From assembly GCF_003610805.1 (NCBI RefSeq), contig NZ_RAPF01000006.1:186001-250000 (forward strand): 64,000 nucleotides of DNA, given 5' to 3'. The translations under genes and the position numbers were made by a program. A model generated the notes under the pieces. It was not told the DNA's origin and searched no databases. It was given only the letters and a program-made list of their open reading frames with translations. Positions 54,293 through 63,895 of the stretch are shown here, piece after piece. Origin of the DNA: Altericroceibacterium spongiae. GTDB taxonomy: Bacteria > Pseudomonadota > Alphaproteobacteria > Sphingomonadales > Sphingomonadaceae. Numbering within the stretch: the first letter of the stretch is position 1; every line of letters begins with the position of its first letter.

Positions 54293-55198
54293 TCAGCGCA
54301 GCTTTTCTGCCAGAAAATCGATAAAGGCCCGCGTACGGGCGGGCAGGCTGGCACCGCCGGCAAAGACGGCATGAATTTCTTCTATATCGCCGGGATTATA
54401 GTCTTCGAGCAAAGGGATCAGCGTCCCGTCGGCAATTTCTTCCGCCACGCTGAAAGCGCCCACACGAGTAATGCCGACACCCGAAGCGGCGAGCTGGCCC
54501 AGCGTTTCGCCATTATTGGCTTCTATCGTACCGCTGACACTTAACGCATAAGTGTGCTCACCTTCCCGAAAGGGCCAGGTTGGTTCTGCCCGTCGGAAAT
54601 TGAAATTGAGGCAATTATGCGCATGGAGGTCCTGCGGCACCTGCGGAATGCCGTTTTTCTCCAGATAGTCGGGAGCCGCGACGATTACCCGTCGGCTCGT
54701 TCCCAGTTTTCTGGCGGTCAGCGTACTATCGGCAAGCGGTCCGAAGCGGATGCCGATATCGGCATCACCCCCGGCGATATCGGCCAGTGAATCGGTCAGA
54801 TTGATATCCACCAGAATATGCGGATAACGCGCAGCGAAGGCTCCGAGCAGCGGCACCACGCAAAGCCGTCCATGTGACAGCGATGCGCTTACCCGTAACC
54901 GGCCGCGTGGTGCCCCCTGATCGGCGATAGCCTGTTCTGCCTCATTGAGGTCTGTGAGGATACGCCGGGATGCGGCCAGATAGGCCTGACCTTCAGCCGT
55001 CAGAGTAAGAGCGCGTGTGGTGCGCAATACCAGCCGCACCCCCAGACGCTGCTCAATCCGGTCTATTGTTCGGCTGATCGCTGAAGGGGTGAGGCCGAAC
55101 TGCCGGCCAGCCGCCGAGAAGCTGCCTTCCTGTGCTACCGCTGCGAAAACTTCGAGCGCCCGGGTGCGGTCAGTAGGAGACAGTATCTTTGCATTCAT
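54293..55198 (-). CDS. LysR family transcriptional regulator
   Basis: 301 residues. The winged helix-turn-helix spans residues about 12-70 (LEVFAAVAQEGSFSAAGRQFGLTPSAISRTIDRIEQRLG), followed by the periplasmic-binding-protein-like effector domain. It is divergent from the aldo/keto reductase gene with 87 nt between, the usual position of a LysR regulator for its target. Effector unknown. Confidence 0.92.
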   Translation of the reverse strand: MNAKILSPTDRTRALEVFAAVAQEGSFSAAGRQFGLTPSAISRTIDRIEQRLGVRLVLRTTRALTLTAEGQAYLAASRRILTDLNEAEQAIADQGAPRGRLRVSASLSHGRLCVVPLLGAFAARYPHILVDINLTDSLADIAGGDADIGIRFGPLADSTLTARKLGTSRRVIVAAPDYLEKNGIPQVPQDLHAHNCLNFNFRRAEPTWPFREGEHTYALSVSGTIEANNGETLGQLAASGVGITRVGAFSVAEEIADGTLIPLLEDYNPGDIEEIHAVFAGGASLPARTRAFIDFLAEKLR

Positions 55199-55285
55199 AT
55201 CAAAAGTCCTTGGATATTCTGGCGCCTAGTCCTGCATCATAATCCTTTCTACCTTTGCGTCTAACGCTAAGGAAAGGTTTGAGAT

Positions 55286-56320
55286 ATGGAATATCGGCAA
55301 TTAGGCAGGTCTGGTTTGCGTGTACCCGTTCTGGCTTTCGGGGCCGGAACTTTCGGCGGGCAGGGGCCGCTATTCAGCGCCTGGGGCGATAGCGATGCCG
55401 AGCAGGCGCGGCGAATGATCGATATCTGTCTGGAAGCCGGTGTCAGTCTTTTCGACACGGCCGACGTTTATTCCAATGGCGTTTCAGAGCAAATTCTGGG
55501 TGAGGCTATTAAGGGGCGGCGCGATAAGGTGCTGATCTCGACCAAAACCGGACTACCCACAGGGGAGGGGGCGGCCGACTGGGGCGTTTCGCGCGACCGG
55601 CTTATCCGCGCGGTGGAGGCTTCACTGCAGAGGCTCGGCACTGACCGCATCGACATTTTCCAGCTTCACGCTTTCGATGCTTCGACGCCGGTGGAAGAAC
55701 TGCTTTCCACGCTGGATATTCTCGTGCGCGAAGGCAAGATTCGGCATGTCGGTATATCCAATTATCCCGGCTGGCAGGTGATGAAGGCTCTGGCTGTAGC
55801 CGACCGCCATGGCTGGCCCCGCTTTGTCGCTCATCAGGTCTATTACTCGCTTGTCGGGCGTGACTATGAGGCCGATCTGATGCCGCTCGGTGCCGATCAG
55901 GGTCTTGGTGCTCTGGTCTGGAGCCCGCTGGGCTGGGGGCGGCTGACCGGGAAAATCCGACGCGGGCAGTCTCTGCCCAAAGGAAGCCGCCTGCATGACA
56001 CAGAACAATTCGCACCGCCGGTCAGCGAGGAGCGCTTGTATCGTGTCGTGGATGCGCTTGACGAGATCGCGGCAGAGACTGGCAAAAGCATTCCGCAAAT
56101 CGCCCTTAACTGGCTCATCGGAAGGCCGACAGTTTCATCCGTTATCATCGGTGCGCGTAATGAAGAACAGCTTCGCGACAATCTGGGAGCGGTGGGCTGG
56201 TCGCTTACGGCAGAACAGGTGGCGCGACTGGATGCTGCGAGCGATGAATTGCCGTCCTATCCGCATGCTCCCTATCGTTATCAGGCGGGATTTGCCCGCC
56301 TGAATCCGGCTATGATTTGA
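55286..56320 (+). CDS. Aldo/keto reductase
   Basis: 344 residues. Start MEYRQLGRSGLRV; the catalytic tetrad is visible as Asp in SLFDTADVYSNG, Tyr in the same segment, Lys in ISTKTG and His in QLHAFD. NADPH binding near the C-terminus (IIGARNEEQLRDNLGA) is typical. It reduces aldehydes and ketones; substrate not known. It is followed 11 nt later by an MFS exporter, suggesting a detoxification pair under the divergent LysR gene. Confidence 0.92.
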   Translation: MEYRQLGRSGLRVPVLAFGAGTFGGQGPLFSAWGDSDAEQARRMIDICLEAGVSLFDTADVYSNGVSEQILGEAIKGRRDKVLISTKTGLPTGEGAADWGVSRDRLIRAVEASLQRLGTDRIDIFQLHAFDASTPVEELLSTLDILVREGKIRHVGISNYPGWQVMKALAVADRHGWPRFVAHQVYYSLVGRDYEADLMPLGADQGLGALVWSPLGWGRLTGKIRRGQSLPKGSRLHDTEQFAPPVSEERLYRVVDALDEIAAETGKSIPQIALNWLIGRPTVSSVIIGARNEEQLRDNLGAVGWSLTAEQVARLDAASDELPSYPHAPYRYQAGFARLNPAMI

Positions 56321-56331
56321 GCACGGGGACT

Positions 56332-57513
56332 ATGGTGATGAAGATCAATCTTCCTCTTCTCGCTCTGGCAACCGGTGCTTTCGGTATCGGTGTGGCCGAA
56401 TTTTCCCCTATGGGATTACTCTCTCTGATAGCCGACGATCTGGATGTCTCGATACCGGCTGCCGGACTGCTTATCAGCGCTTATGCCATCGGCGTGATGG
56501 CAGGTGCGCCATTGATGACTTTGACCACCGGACGGATAAGGCGGCGAAGCCTGCTGATCGGTCTCGCAGCGATATTCACTTTCGGCAATGTGCTGGCGGC
56601 ACTGTCGGAAAACTACAATATGCTGATGATGGCGCGCGTTGTAACCTCACTCAATCACGGTGCCTTTTTCGGCGTAGGCTCGGTGGTAGCCGCCAGTGTA
56701 GTGCCGCCAGGACGAGGAGCCAGTGCAGTGGCAGCAATGTTCATGGGGCTGACTATTGCCAATGTCGTTGGAGTTCCTCTGGCGACCTGGACGGGTGAAC
56801 AGTTCGGTTGGCGCAGTGCTTTCTGGGGCATTTCCTTACTGGGTTTCGTAACGATGGCAGCCTTGCGTCTGACTTTACCCGACCGGCCTGTGCCCGAAAA
56901 TGGCGGAGCGCTGGCGGAACTGAGAGTGCTGGGGCGCAAACAGGTTCTGGCAGCCTTGTCGCTTACCGGGCTGGGAGCAAGCGCGATGTTCGCGGTCTAC
57001 ACCTATATCGCGCCCATTCTGGAAGTGGGGGCCGGTGCATCGATCGGTTTTGTGACATCCATGCTCATTGTCTACGGTCTGGGGCTGACAGTAGGTAACT
57101 GGCTGGGCGGGCGCTATGCGGACCGGTCGGTCGATTGTACACTGATGGCTGCGCTTGCCGGTATGGCCATTGTACTGGTCGTTTTCGCATGGTTGATGGC
57201 GTTCACTATTCCAGCCATCTTTCTGATCTTCCTCTGGGGCGTGGCAAGCTTTGCTATAGTGCCTCCTTTGCAAGTGCGGGTGATGGAAGCCGCGAAGGAT
57301 GCGCCCAACCTTGCCTCTGCGGTTAATATCGGCGCTTTTAATCTGGGCAATGCCGTGGGAGCAGCACTAGGCGGTGCCGTGATCGCTGCCGGGTTCGGTT
57401 ATCGGGCAGTCCCACTTGCGGGCGCGGTTATGGCGATACTGGCGCTGGCCTGCGTAGCGCTGGCATCAAGGAGCCCGCAGGGAAGCACGGCGGAGCCGTT
57501 GCCGGGGCAATAA
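56332..57513 (+). CDS. MFS transporter (AraJ/DHA1-like exporter)
   Basis: 393 residues with 12 predicted helices. The first helix reads PLLALATGAFGIGVAEF, a pattern of arabinose-efflux/DHA1 exporters (YdhP-like), and motif A appears as TTGRIRRRSLL. Start is ATG 56332 or ATG 56338; the GGGG upstream fits the second better. Located directly after the aldo/keto reductase in the same direction. Substrate unknown. Confidence 0.88.
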   Translation: MVMKINLPLLALATGAFGIGVAEFSPMGLLSLIADDLDVSIPAAGLLISAYAIGVMAGAPLMTLTTGRIRRRSLLIGLAAIFTFGNVLAALSENYNMLMMARVVTSLNHGAFFGVGSVVAASVVPPGRGASAVAAMFMGLTIANVVGVPLATWTGEQFGWRSAFWGISLLGFVTMAALRLTLPDRPVPENGGALAELRVLGRKQVLAALSLTGLGASAMFAVYTYIAPILEVGAGASIGFVTSMLIVYGLGLTVGNWLGGRYADRSVDCTLMAALAGMAIVLVVFAWLMAFTIPAIFLIFLWGVASFAIVPPLQVRVMEAAKDAPNLASAVNIGAFNLGNAVGAALGGAVIAAGFGYRAVPLAGAVMAILALACVALASRSPQGSTAEPLPGQ

Positions 57514-57606
57514 TCGATGAGTGTGCATGTTTGGGTATGACAGCAGCTTTCGAGTGAGAAGGGCAGGAGGCAAAGAAACTGCCATCCTGCCCTTCATGGC
57601 AGCCGG

Positions 57607-58317
57607 TCAGAAGGTGATTTCTTTGCCTTCGTGATCAAACAGTTTGCCGCTATCCGGCACTTTCAACTCCTCGATTACATCGAGCAGTTGCAATGCAGCG
57701 CGGTCCGTATCGAACAGTTTGCCTTCCGGCACATTGCCCTGAAACGGATGCGAAAGTGCCGTATCGACGGTGCCGGGATGGAGCCCGACAATAATTGAGC
57801 GACTGTTTTTGCGCTGCTCTTCGATTGCGAGATTGCGCAGCAGCATATTGAGCGCGGCTTTTGAGGCACGATAGCCATACCAGCCGCCCAGACGATTATC
57901 CGAAATAGAACCGACCCGCGCCGAAAGGGCCGCGAACACGCAACGCTCCCCTTTCGGCATTAGAGGAAGGAAGTGTTTTGCGACCAGAGCCGGGCCGATA
58001 GCGTTCACCGCGTAAACTCTGGCAAGCCATTCAGGATTGAGATCGCGAAAGGTTTTTTCGGGTCCTTTCTTATCCGTATGAAGCAGGCCCGAAGCGATGA
58101 TGACCAGCTTTGGCGGCGGCCCGCCGGCAACGCGTTTTGCTGCGGCTGCAATGCTCGCTTCGTCCAGCAGGTCGATATGCTGTCCGCCACTGCGCGAGCG
58201 GGCGAAACCATATACAATATCGAAGGTATCTTCTTCGGTCAGCGTGGCTTCCAGCGCGCTACCAATCCCGCCCGACGCGCCGATAATGACGGCAGAGCTT
58301 TTGCTCTTTCTGTTCAT
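57607..58317 (-). CDS. SDR family oxidoreductase (CsgA-like)
   Basis: 236 residues. TGxxxGxG region is IIGASGGIGSAL, NAG-like segment IIASGLLHT, and catalytic Tyr-Lys in YGYRASKAALN. It resembles the CsgA-type small SDR group in many proteobacteria. It overlaps the upstream yaaA stop by 4 nt, so the two are coupled. Substrate unknown. Confidence 0.9.
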   Translation of the reverse strand: MNRKSKSSAVIIGASGGIGSALEATLTEEDTFDIVYGFARSRSGGQHIDLLDEASIAAAAKRVAGGPPPKLVIIASGLLHTDKKGPEKTFRDLNPEWLARVYAVNAIGPALVAKHFLPLMPKGERCVFAALSARVGSISDNRLGGWYGYRASKAALNMLLRNLAIEEQRKNSRSIIVGLHPGTVDTALSHPFQGNVPEGKLFDTDRAALQLLDVIEELKVPDSGKLFDHEGKEITF

Positions 58318-59066
58318 GAGCGAACGAACAGCCAGCGATCGGGCTCGCTGCCTTCTTTATCGAAGGCATACCCATCGGTGTCGAAGCCACGCATAGCCTC
58401 GATATCGGTAATGTGATTTTCGCACATCCAGCGCGCCATCATGCCGCGAGCACGTTTGGCATGAAAGCTGACAAAACGCGGACCGTCGGGGCCGGGCTCA
58501 CGGAAATCGACATCGATGACGCGCGCATTATCCAGCCTGCCTTTGACGGCGGCGAAATATTCCTGACTGGCGAGATTGAGCACGACATTCGATCCCTCTT
58601 CTGCGAGCTGTTCACGCAAAAGTGCTGCGATTTTGTCACCCCACCAGTCGGTCAGTTTTTTATGACCCGGAGCCCAGCGTGTGCCCATTTCCAGCCGGTA
58701 AGGCCGGATCACGTCCAGCGGCCGGAGCAGGCCATAAAGGCCCGACAGAATCCGAAGATGGCGTTGCGCGAAAGCGATGCCTTCTTCATGTAGCGAACAA
58801 GCATCGAAACCCGAATAGACATCGCCCGTAAAAGCGAACAGCGCCTGCCGTTCGGGCAGCTCCGGAAAATCCCGAAATCGCTCTGCATTCAGCTCGGCAA
58901 GACGCGGCGATATACGCATCAACCGGGCCAGGTCCTCCTGCGTCAAATGCGCAGCAGAACCGGCCAGTTCATGCGCTTCCTCAGAAAAATACGGTTTCGA
59001 GACGTCTAGCGGTGGCAGGCTGCGTTCGAAGTCGAGCGATTTGGCGGGAGACAAAAGAGCAATCAT
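58314..59066 (-). CDS. yaaA: Peroxide stress protein YaaA
   Basis: 250 residues from ATG 59066 (MIALLSPAKSLDF). The opening SPAKSLDF, LYGLLRPLD, PYRLEMGT and the C-terminal FVSFHAKRARGMMARW are typical of the YaaA/DUF328 family, which in E. coli limits free iron during hydrogen peroxide stress and has DNA-binding structural features. An in-frame start at 59102 adds 12 residues of non-family sequence. It forms an operon with the SDR gene. Confidence 0.93.
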   Translation of the reverse strand: MIALLSPAKSLDFERSLPPLDVSKPYFSEEAHELAGSAAHLTQEDLARLMRISPRLAELNAERFRDFPELPERQALFAFTGDVYSGFDACSLHEEGIAFAQRHLRILSGLYGLLRPLDVIRPYRLEMGTRWAPGHKKLTDWWGDKIAALLREQLAEEGSNVVLNLASQEYFAAVKGRLDNARVIDVDFREPGPDGPRFVSFHAKRARGMMARWMCENHITDIEAMRGFDTDGYAFDKEGSEPDRWLFVRS

Positions 59067-59145
59067 GGCAGATGCGGTAATGGGGGAGGCGGCAAGCGTC
59101 AAATCCCGGAACTGTCGCTTCCCACCATTACCGGCATATCTTCGA

Positions 59146-60183
59146 TTACGCGCTGATCACAACTTTCATGGCTTTTTCACGCGCTGCATTGGCAAAGACC
59201 TCATAGGCATCAAGGATGTCATCCAGCTTGAAACGATGGGTCACCAGTTGAGCCGGATCGACCTTCCCCGATTGCAAAGTCTTTAACAGCATCGGTGTGG
59301 TGTTGGTGTTCACAAGGCCCATCGAGATATTGATGTTCTTGATCCACAGGTCTTCAATATGGAGTTCGACCGGTTTGCCATGGACCCCCACATTGGCGAC
59401 GGAACCTCCGGCAGAAACGATCTTCTGGCAGGTATCGAAAGTGGCCGGTACACCGACCGCCTCGATCGCGACGTCGACTCCAAGACCGTCAGTCAGCGCC
59501 ATAATTTCACCCACGACATCGTCTTTGCCGACCTGCAAGGTATGGGTCGCACCGAACTTTGTGGCGGCAGCCAGCCGGTTTTCGTCCATATCCACCATAA
59601 TGATGCGACCGGGTGAATAGAATTGTGCGGTGAGCAGAACCGACATGCCCACCGGCCCGGCGCCAACAATGGCGATGGTGTCACCCGGTTTCACATGGCC
59701 GTATTGCACGCCGATTTCGAAGCCGGTCGGCATGATATCGGACAGCATAACCAGCGCTTCTTCATCGGCCCCTTCGGGGATCGGGTAAAGCGAGTTATCG
59801 CCATGCGGAATGCGGACATATTCCGCCTGTGTGCCGTCTATCAGATGGCCGAGTATCCAGCCGCCATCGTTGCAATGGGCGTATAGCTGACGTTTGCAAT
59901 TGGGGCAGGCACCGCAGGAAGTGATACAGGAAATAAGGACCTGATCTCCCTTGTTGAAGTTCTTCACTGCATCGCCGACTTCTTCGACAATGCCGATGCC
60001 CTCATGGCCGAGCGTCAGCCCTTCGGGCACTTCCGGCGTATCGCCTTTGAGAATGTGCAGGTCGGTGCCGCAGATCGTGGTCTTTGTGATTCTCACGATC
60101 ACATCGGTTGGCTTTTGAACAGTCGGCTTCGATTTTTCGATCCAGTCCTTTTTACCAGGGCCTTGATATACCAGAGCTTTCAC
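59146..60183 (-). CDS. Zinc-dependent alcohol dehydrogenase
   Basis: 345 residues. Catalytic zinc ligands are in TTICGTDLH (Cys), LTLGHEGIG (His-Glu), and the structural zinc site has Cys clusters CGACPNCKRQLYAHC. The NAD-binding motif GAGPVGMSVLL is near residue 170. It oxidises alcohols or reduces aldehydes; no partner gene shares its strand closely (YaaA begins 79 nt downstream). Its upstream region (60184-60366) holds the promoter. Confidence 0.92.
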   Translation of the reverse strand: MKALVYQGPGKKDWIEKSKPTVQKPTDVIVRITKTTICGTDLHILKGDTPEVPEGLTLGHEGIGIVEEVGDAVKNFNKGDQVLISCITSCGACPNCKRQLYAHCNDGGWILGHLIDGTQAEYVRIPHGDNSLYPIPEGADEEALVMLSDIMPTGFEIGVQYGHVKPGDTIAIVGAGPVGMSVLLTAQFYSPGRIIMVDMDENRLAAATKFGATHTLQVGKDDVVGEIMALTDGLGVDVAIEAVGVPATFDTCQKIVSAGGSVANVGVHGKPVELHIEDLWIKNINISMGLVNTNTTPMLLKTLQSGKVDPAQLVTHRFKLDDILDAYEVFANAAREKAMKVVISA

Positions 60184-60366
60184 AGTGTTCCTCCTCTTTG
60201 TGCGAATTTCGCGGGACGCGCAGACATTTATGTTTTTATTGACATCAGAGTAACTCGCTTACGTTCGCTCTGAAAGATGGAATGTAAGACGGTTTAAAGA
60301 GCTGTCTGTGCGTGATTTGGAAGAAATTCGGCGTTCAACGACGCATTGCAAAAACACCAAATAAAA

Positions 60367-60396
60367 AAGGGGCGGTCTCCTGCGAGACCGCCCCTT
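60367..60396 (-). terminator. Rho-independent terminator of the TonB-dependent receptor
   Basis: AAGGGGCGGTCTC (60367-60379) pairs perfectly with GAGACCGCCCCTT (60384-60396) around CTGC. Read on the minus strand the hairpin ends in a run of T, which fits the receptor gene ending at 60423. Confidence 0.9.
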
Positions 60397-60422
60397 CCTT
60401 AATATTGCGAAATGGCGATGGA

Positions 60423-63400
60423 TCAGAAATCGACCTTGGCGCCAATCCGGAAGTACCGGCCCATGAACAGGCGGTCCTGCCATGCAGCGTTAAAGTTGTA
60501 GATCCCGTAAGCCGCATTCGGATCGTATTTAGGCTTGCCATCGAGGATGTTCAGCACGTCGAAATAGACGGTGAAGTTATCACCAACTTTGGTTTCACCG
60601 TGGCCATCGAGATCGAAGGTGCTCGGCCCATGGCACTGCACGGGGTTGCCACTGTCGGGATAGGTGACCAGCTGGCCTGCTGCAGCGCTGGCCGCGCAAT
60701 CCTTATAGGTGCCGCCGGCATCGCTGGCCGTGCTCGAATATCCGCTTGTGTAGTAAGCCGTCAGCGTCAGGCTCGCCCGGTCGTTGAAGTCGAGCGTGTT
60801 CTGCCATGCCGCACGGAAGCGCGGAGCACCCGAGCAAGACGTCCAGTTACAGCCACCCAGCGAACCGTCGAAGCGGTTAACGCTGCCATCCACCGTCTGC
60901 TGGAGGCGGATCAGATAGGATGCCGTGGCATTGGTGCGCCAGGAAACCGTGTTGGTCACGTCGAAGAGGGCATTGGCCGAGAAGTCGATACCCTTACCCA
61001 GCATCGAATCCGCATTCTGGAACGAACTGCTGACTTCGCCGAGAAGTGGCAATGCACCGGGATTCTCCGGATCGGGAGCGCCCTGAGTCACTTCGATGCC
61101 CGGGATATTTACGACGCCGTTATTGCCGTAATAGGCGGCATAGATCTCGTCCGACAGGTTGACCGGCGTGATGAGATTATTGATCTTGGTCCGCCAGTAG
61201 TCGAGCGTCAGCGTGATACGCCGCGTCGGCTGTACTACGACACCGAACGTGTAGGATGTCGATTTTTCGGACTTCAGATCCGGGTTCCCGGCAGATGTGA
61301 CGCCCGGGCTGTAACCACCTTCATAATAGGAGGGGTTGCTGGCGTGAGCCGCGCAGAACGCCTCATAGGCTGCGGTGTTACAGTTGATCGTGGCGCTGGT
61401 GTAGCCGGTCGAAGGCAGCTGGAACGATTCATTCAGGTTCGGTGCGCGGAAGCCCTTGGAGAAAGTGCCGCGCAGCTTGACCTGTTCAATGGGGGAGAAT
61501 TCGGCTTCGAACTTCGGAGCGAAATTTTCCTGACCGGTTGAATAATGATCGTAGGAACCGTCGGCCTTGAAGCGCAGCTCGTCGAGCACAGGCACCGAGA
61601 TTTCATACGAAGCCGACCAGACATCGCGATGGCCGCGCACACCGATGGCATTGATGCTGTAGTAGCGATCCGCCGGGTTTTCGGCATTCGGTGCGTTGGA
61701 ACTCGGATTGTTGATCTTTTCGTAGCGATACTGGCCCGCCACAGCAACGTTCACGAAACCGCCCGGAAGCTCGAACACATCCTTGCTCAGAGTACCGATG
61801 ACCTGCGCAAGTTTGGAAGTGGCACGCTTATGCTGATCAGGGAATATGCTGTCGACCACGTCCTGAGAGTTGGCCGAGGGATCGACGAAGTTATATGTAC
61901 CCTGTGCGACGGCATCCATCAGACCCTGGGCGAGAATATAACCGGTATTGGTCACGTCGAGCGTAACTTCGGAAGCCGTGGCTCCGACCGAATATTCCCA
62001 GCTGTCACCGAAGCTGCCATTAACCCCGCCCGAAAGACGATAAGTCTTGGCATTGGTGTAGGTCCAGCGCGGCTGGTCGGGCATGCCCAGCAGACGAGCC
62101 GAATAGCCCCGTGCGGCATAGGGATTGTTGGGGTTGCGCGTGCCGTTGCTGGCATCGCAGCCCGAGCCGAGCAGGTTGCCCGAATCGTCGATTACGCCGA
62201 CACCTTCACTGCAGACATAGGCCGGCAGATAGATACGGCTGATGGTGACACGGTCTCCGCCGGCAGCCGTGCGGCCGGTCCAGCCATAGGGAGCACTTCT
62301 GTTGGCCGTCGTCACATTGTAATAGTTGAACATGAGGTAGGCTTCGGTGTCGTCACCGAGGCGGGCTGTACCGCGCAATGTTCCGCCGATACGCTTGGTG
62401 CGCGCCGTATAGGCTTCGTAATCGTGCGTGAGATCCTGCTGGCAGACGACCGACGGGGCATCGGTATCGCCGCGCTGTGCGTCGGTCAGCGTAACGGAAT
62501 CCAGCGGGCCACAGCCTGCTGCGGGATTGAGCAGTTCGAAATCCCCGAGCGGATCGTTATTGGGATTTGCGAAGGGCTGTACGAAATTGACGATGGTCGA
62601 CTGGAAGCTGTTATAGCTGCCGTCCGCCTGAATGCCATTGCGAATATTGTTGGTCAGGCAGCCATCTTCGGTTGTGCCGCAGATCGAACTCTGATCGGCT
62701 GTGCCCCACGGGCCTTTGCGGTCACGCAGGTCTACCGGCGAATTCTTCTGATATTCGAAATTGGCGTAAACATTGAAACCCTGATCGTCGAGATCGCCAT
62801 AGCCATATGTGGCATTGAGGCGCGGCTCGTCGCCTTCGCCGCGCTGCGAAAGGCCCATAGAGGCGTCGAGGTGAAGGCCCTGAATTTCGCGCTTGGTGAT
62901 CACGTTGACCACACCGGCGATGGCATCTGAACCATAGGTTGCCGAAGCACCGTCGAGCAGTGTGTCGACACGCTCGGTGATCGAGCCGGGCATGGAGTTG
63001 ATGTCGACAATGTTGCGCTGGCCGTCATCGGCAAGCGGGTAGTAAGCCGAACGCATGCCGTCGAACAGGGTCAGCGTGTAAGCATTGTTGAAGCCGCGCA
63101 GCGACGGTGCCGTGGCGCCGGTGGTGAAACCATTGCCCGACCAGCTGGCCGGAATGGTCCCGGCATTATTCGCGGTCAGCGTTTGCAGAGCTTCTGAAAC
63201 GGTCTTGATACCACGGTTGTCGAGATCTTCCGAAGTAACCGAAACAACCGGCGATGCGGTTGCAGCAGCGGGGTTGCGGGTAATCGAGCCAGTGACGATG
63301 ATGACGTTTTCGGTAGCCTGATCGTCAGCCGATTGTGCTGCTTCATCCTGCGCATAAGCGGGGGCGCTTAGCGCGGCAAAGGCAGTCAGGCTGGTCGCGC

Positions 63401-63434
63401 AGCAAAGCGTCGCCTTCCGGATGGATGTCTTCAC
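60423..63434 (-). CDS. TonB-dependent outer-membrane receptor
   Basis: 1003 residues. Signal peptide ends at APAYAQ; a possible TonB box lies at NVIIVTGS; the plug domain contains APSLRGFNNAYTLTLFDG and GASATYGSDAIAGVVNVIT. The C-terminus ends in FRIGAKVDF, a typical terminal barrel strand. The mature protein holds 12 Cys, several in close pairs (CGTTEDGC, CNWTSC), suggesting disulfides in long surface loops. Such receptors in sphingomonads import siderophores, carbohydrates or other large nutrients; substrate unknown. The plug and barrel are complete. Confidence 0.95.
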   Translation of the reverse strand: MKTSIRKATLCCATSLTAFAALSAPAYAQDEAAQSADDQATENVIIVTGSITRNPAAATASPVVSVTSEDLDNRGIKTVSEALQTLTANNAGTIPASWSGNGFTTGATAPSLRGFNNAYTLTLFDGMRSAYYPLADDGQRNIVDINSMPGSITERVDTLLDGASATYGSDAIAGVVNVITKREIQGLHLDASMGLSQRGEGDEPRLNATYGYGDLDDQGFNVYANFEYQKNSPVDLRDRKGPWGTADQSSICGTTEDGCLTNNIRNGIQADGSYNSFQSTIVNFVQPFANPNNDPLGDFELLNPAAGCGPLDSVTLTDAQRGDTDAPSVVCQQDLTHDYEAYTARTKRIGGTLRGTARLGDDTEAYLMFNYYNVTTANRSAPYGWTGRTAAGGDRVTISRIYLPAYVCSEGVGVIDDSGNLLGSGCDASNGTRNPNNPYAARGYSARLLGMPDQPRWTYTNAKTYRLSGGVNGSFGDSWEYSVGATASEVTLDVTNTGYILAQGLMDAVAQGTYNFVDPSANSQDVVDSIFPDQHKRATSKLAQVIGTLSKDVFELPGGFVNVAVAGQYRYEKINNPSSNAPNAENPADRYYSINAIGVRGHRDVWSASYEISVPVLDELRFKADGSYDHYSTGQENFAPKFEAEFSPIEQVKLRGTFSKGFRAPNLNESFQLPSTGYTSATINCNTAAYEAFCAAHASNPSYYEGGYSPGVTSAGNPDLKSEKSTSYTFGVVVQPTRRITLTLDYWRTKINNLITPVNLSDEIYAAYYGNNGVVNIPGIEVTQGAPDPENPGALPLLGEVSSSFQNADSMLGKGIDFSANALFDVTNTVSWRTNATASYLIRLQQTVDGSVNRFDGSLGGCNWTSCSGAPRFRAAWQNTLDFNDRASLTLTAYYTSGYSSTASDAGGTYKDCAASAAAGQLVTYPDSGNPVQCHGPSTFDLDGHGETKVGDNFTVYFDVLNILDGKPKYDPNAAYGIYNFNAAWQDRLFMGRYFRIGAKVDF

Positions 63435-63895
63435 GTGAGTGTCCTTAATTTTTTAGTCCCGCAAGAGTGGCATATTTGTCATCTGTGCGGGCCTGCCGTT
63501 GAAGAGCCTCGAATATGGGGGGAGCCGGGCTCGAATGGCGGACTTGTTGCGCGCCACCTTTCGTCTTTCAATACGTTTCACACAACAAATGGACACATTC
63601 TGAAAGCTTGTGGTAATCCTGCAACAAAAGTGAAATGTTTTGTGAGCGATTAGAGTTTCTTTGAGAATGGTCGGCGAAGAATGCCGCAGGTTATATTTTG
63701 GTTTGGTTACCAATGGTTTGCGGCTTATTCGCCTGAGCGCTCAGGTGACGAATGAGGTGCTGAGCTGTCGTTCGCAGGTTCGGGATGCTTGCGGGCAACA
63801 CCTGCCCGGCTGACCGGGCACGCTGAACCGGATACTCCTGGTTCAAGGTGTATTCGGTGATGAGTCGCTCCTACGCGGCTGCGTTTTGATCCGTT
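63435..63895. promoter_or_regulatory. Upstream region of the TonB-dependent receptor with several palindromes
   Basis: 461 nt without a convincing gene. Palindromes: TTGGTTACCAA (63703-63713), CCTGAGCGCTCAGG (63732-63745, perfect 14 bp), TGCCCGG/CCGGGCA with CTGA loop (63803-63809 and 63814-63820) and GAACC/GGTTC (63824-63828 and 63840-63844). The first two are possible operators for the leftward receptor gene; the last two may be the 3' hairpins of the cytochrome gene. Confidence 0.45.

Noticed and set aside
63453-63713. An 86-codon open frame upstream of the TonB-dependent receptor
   Set aside because: No gene-like codon bias, and it occupies the region where the receptor promoter must be.
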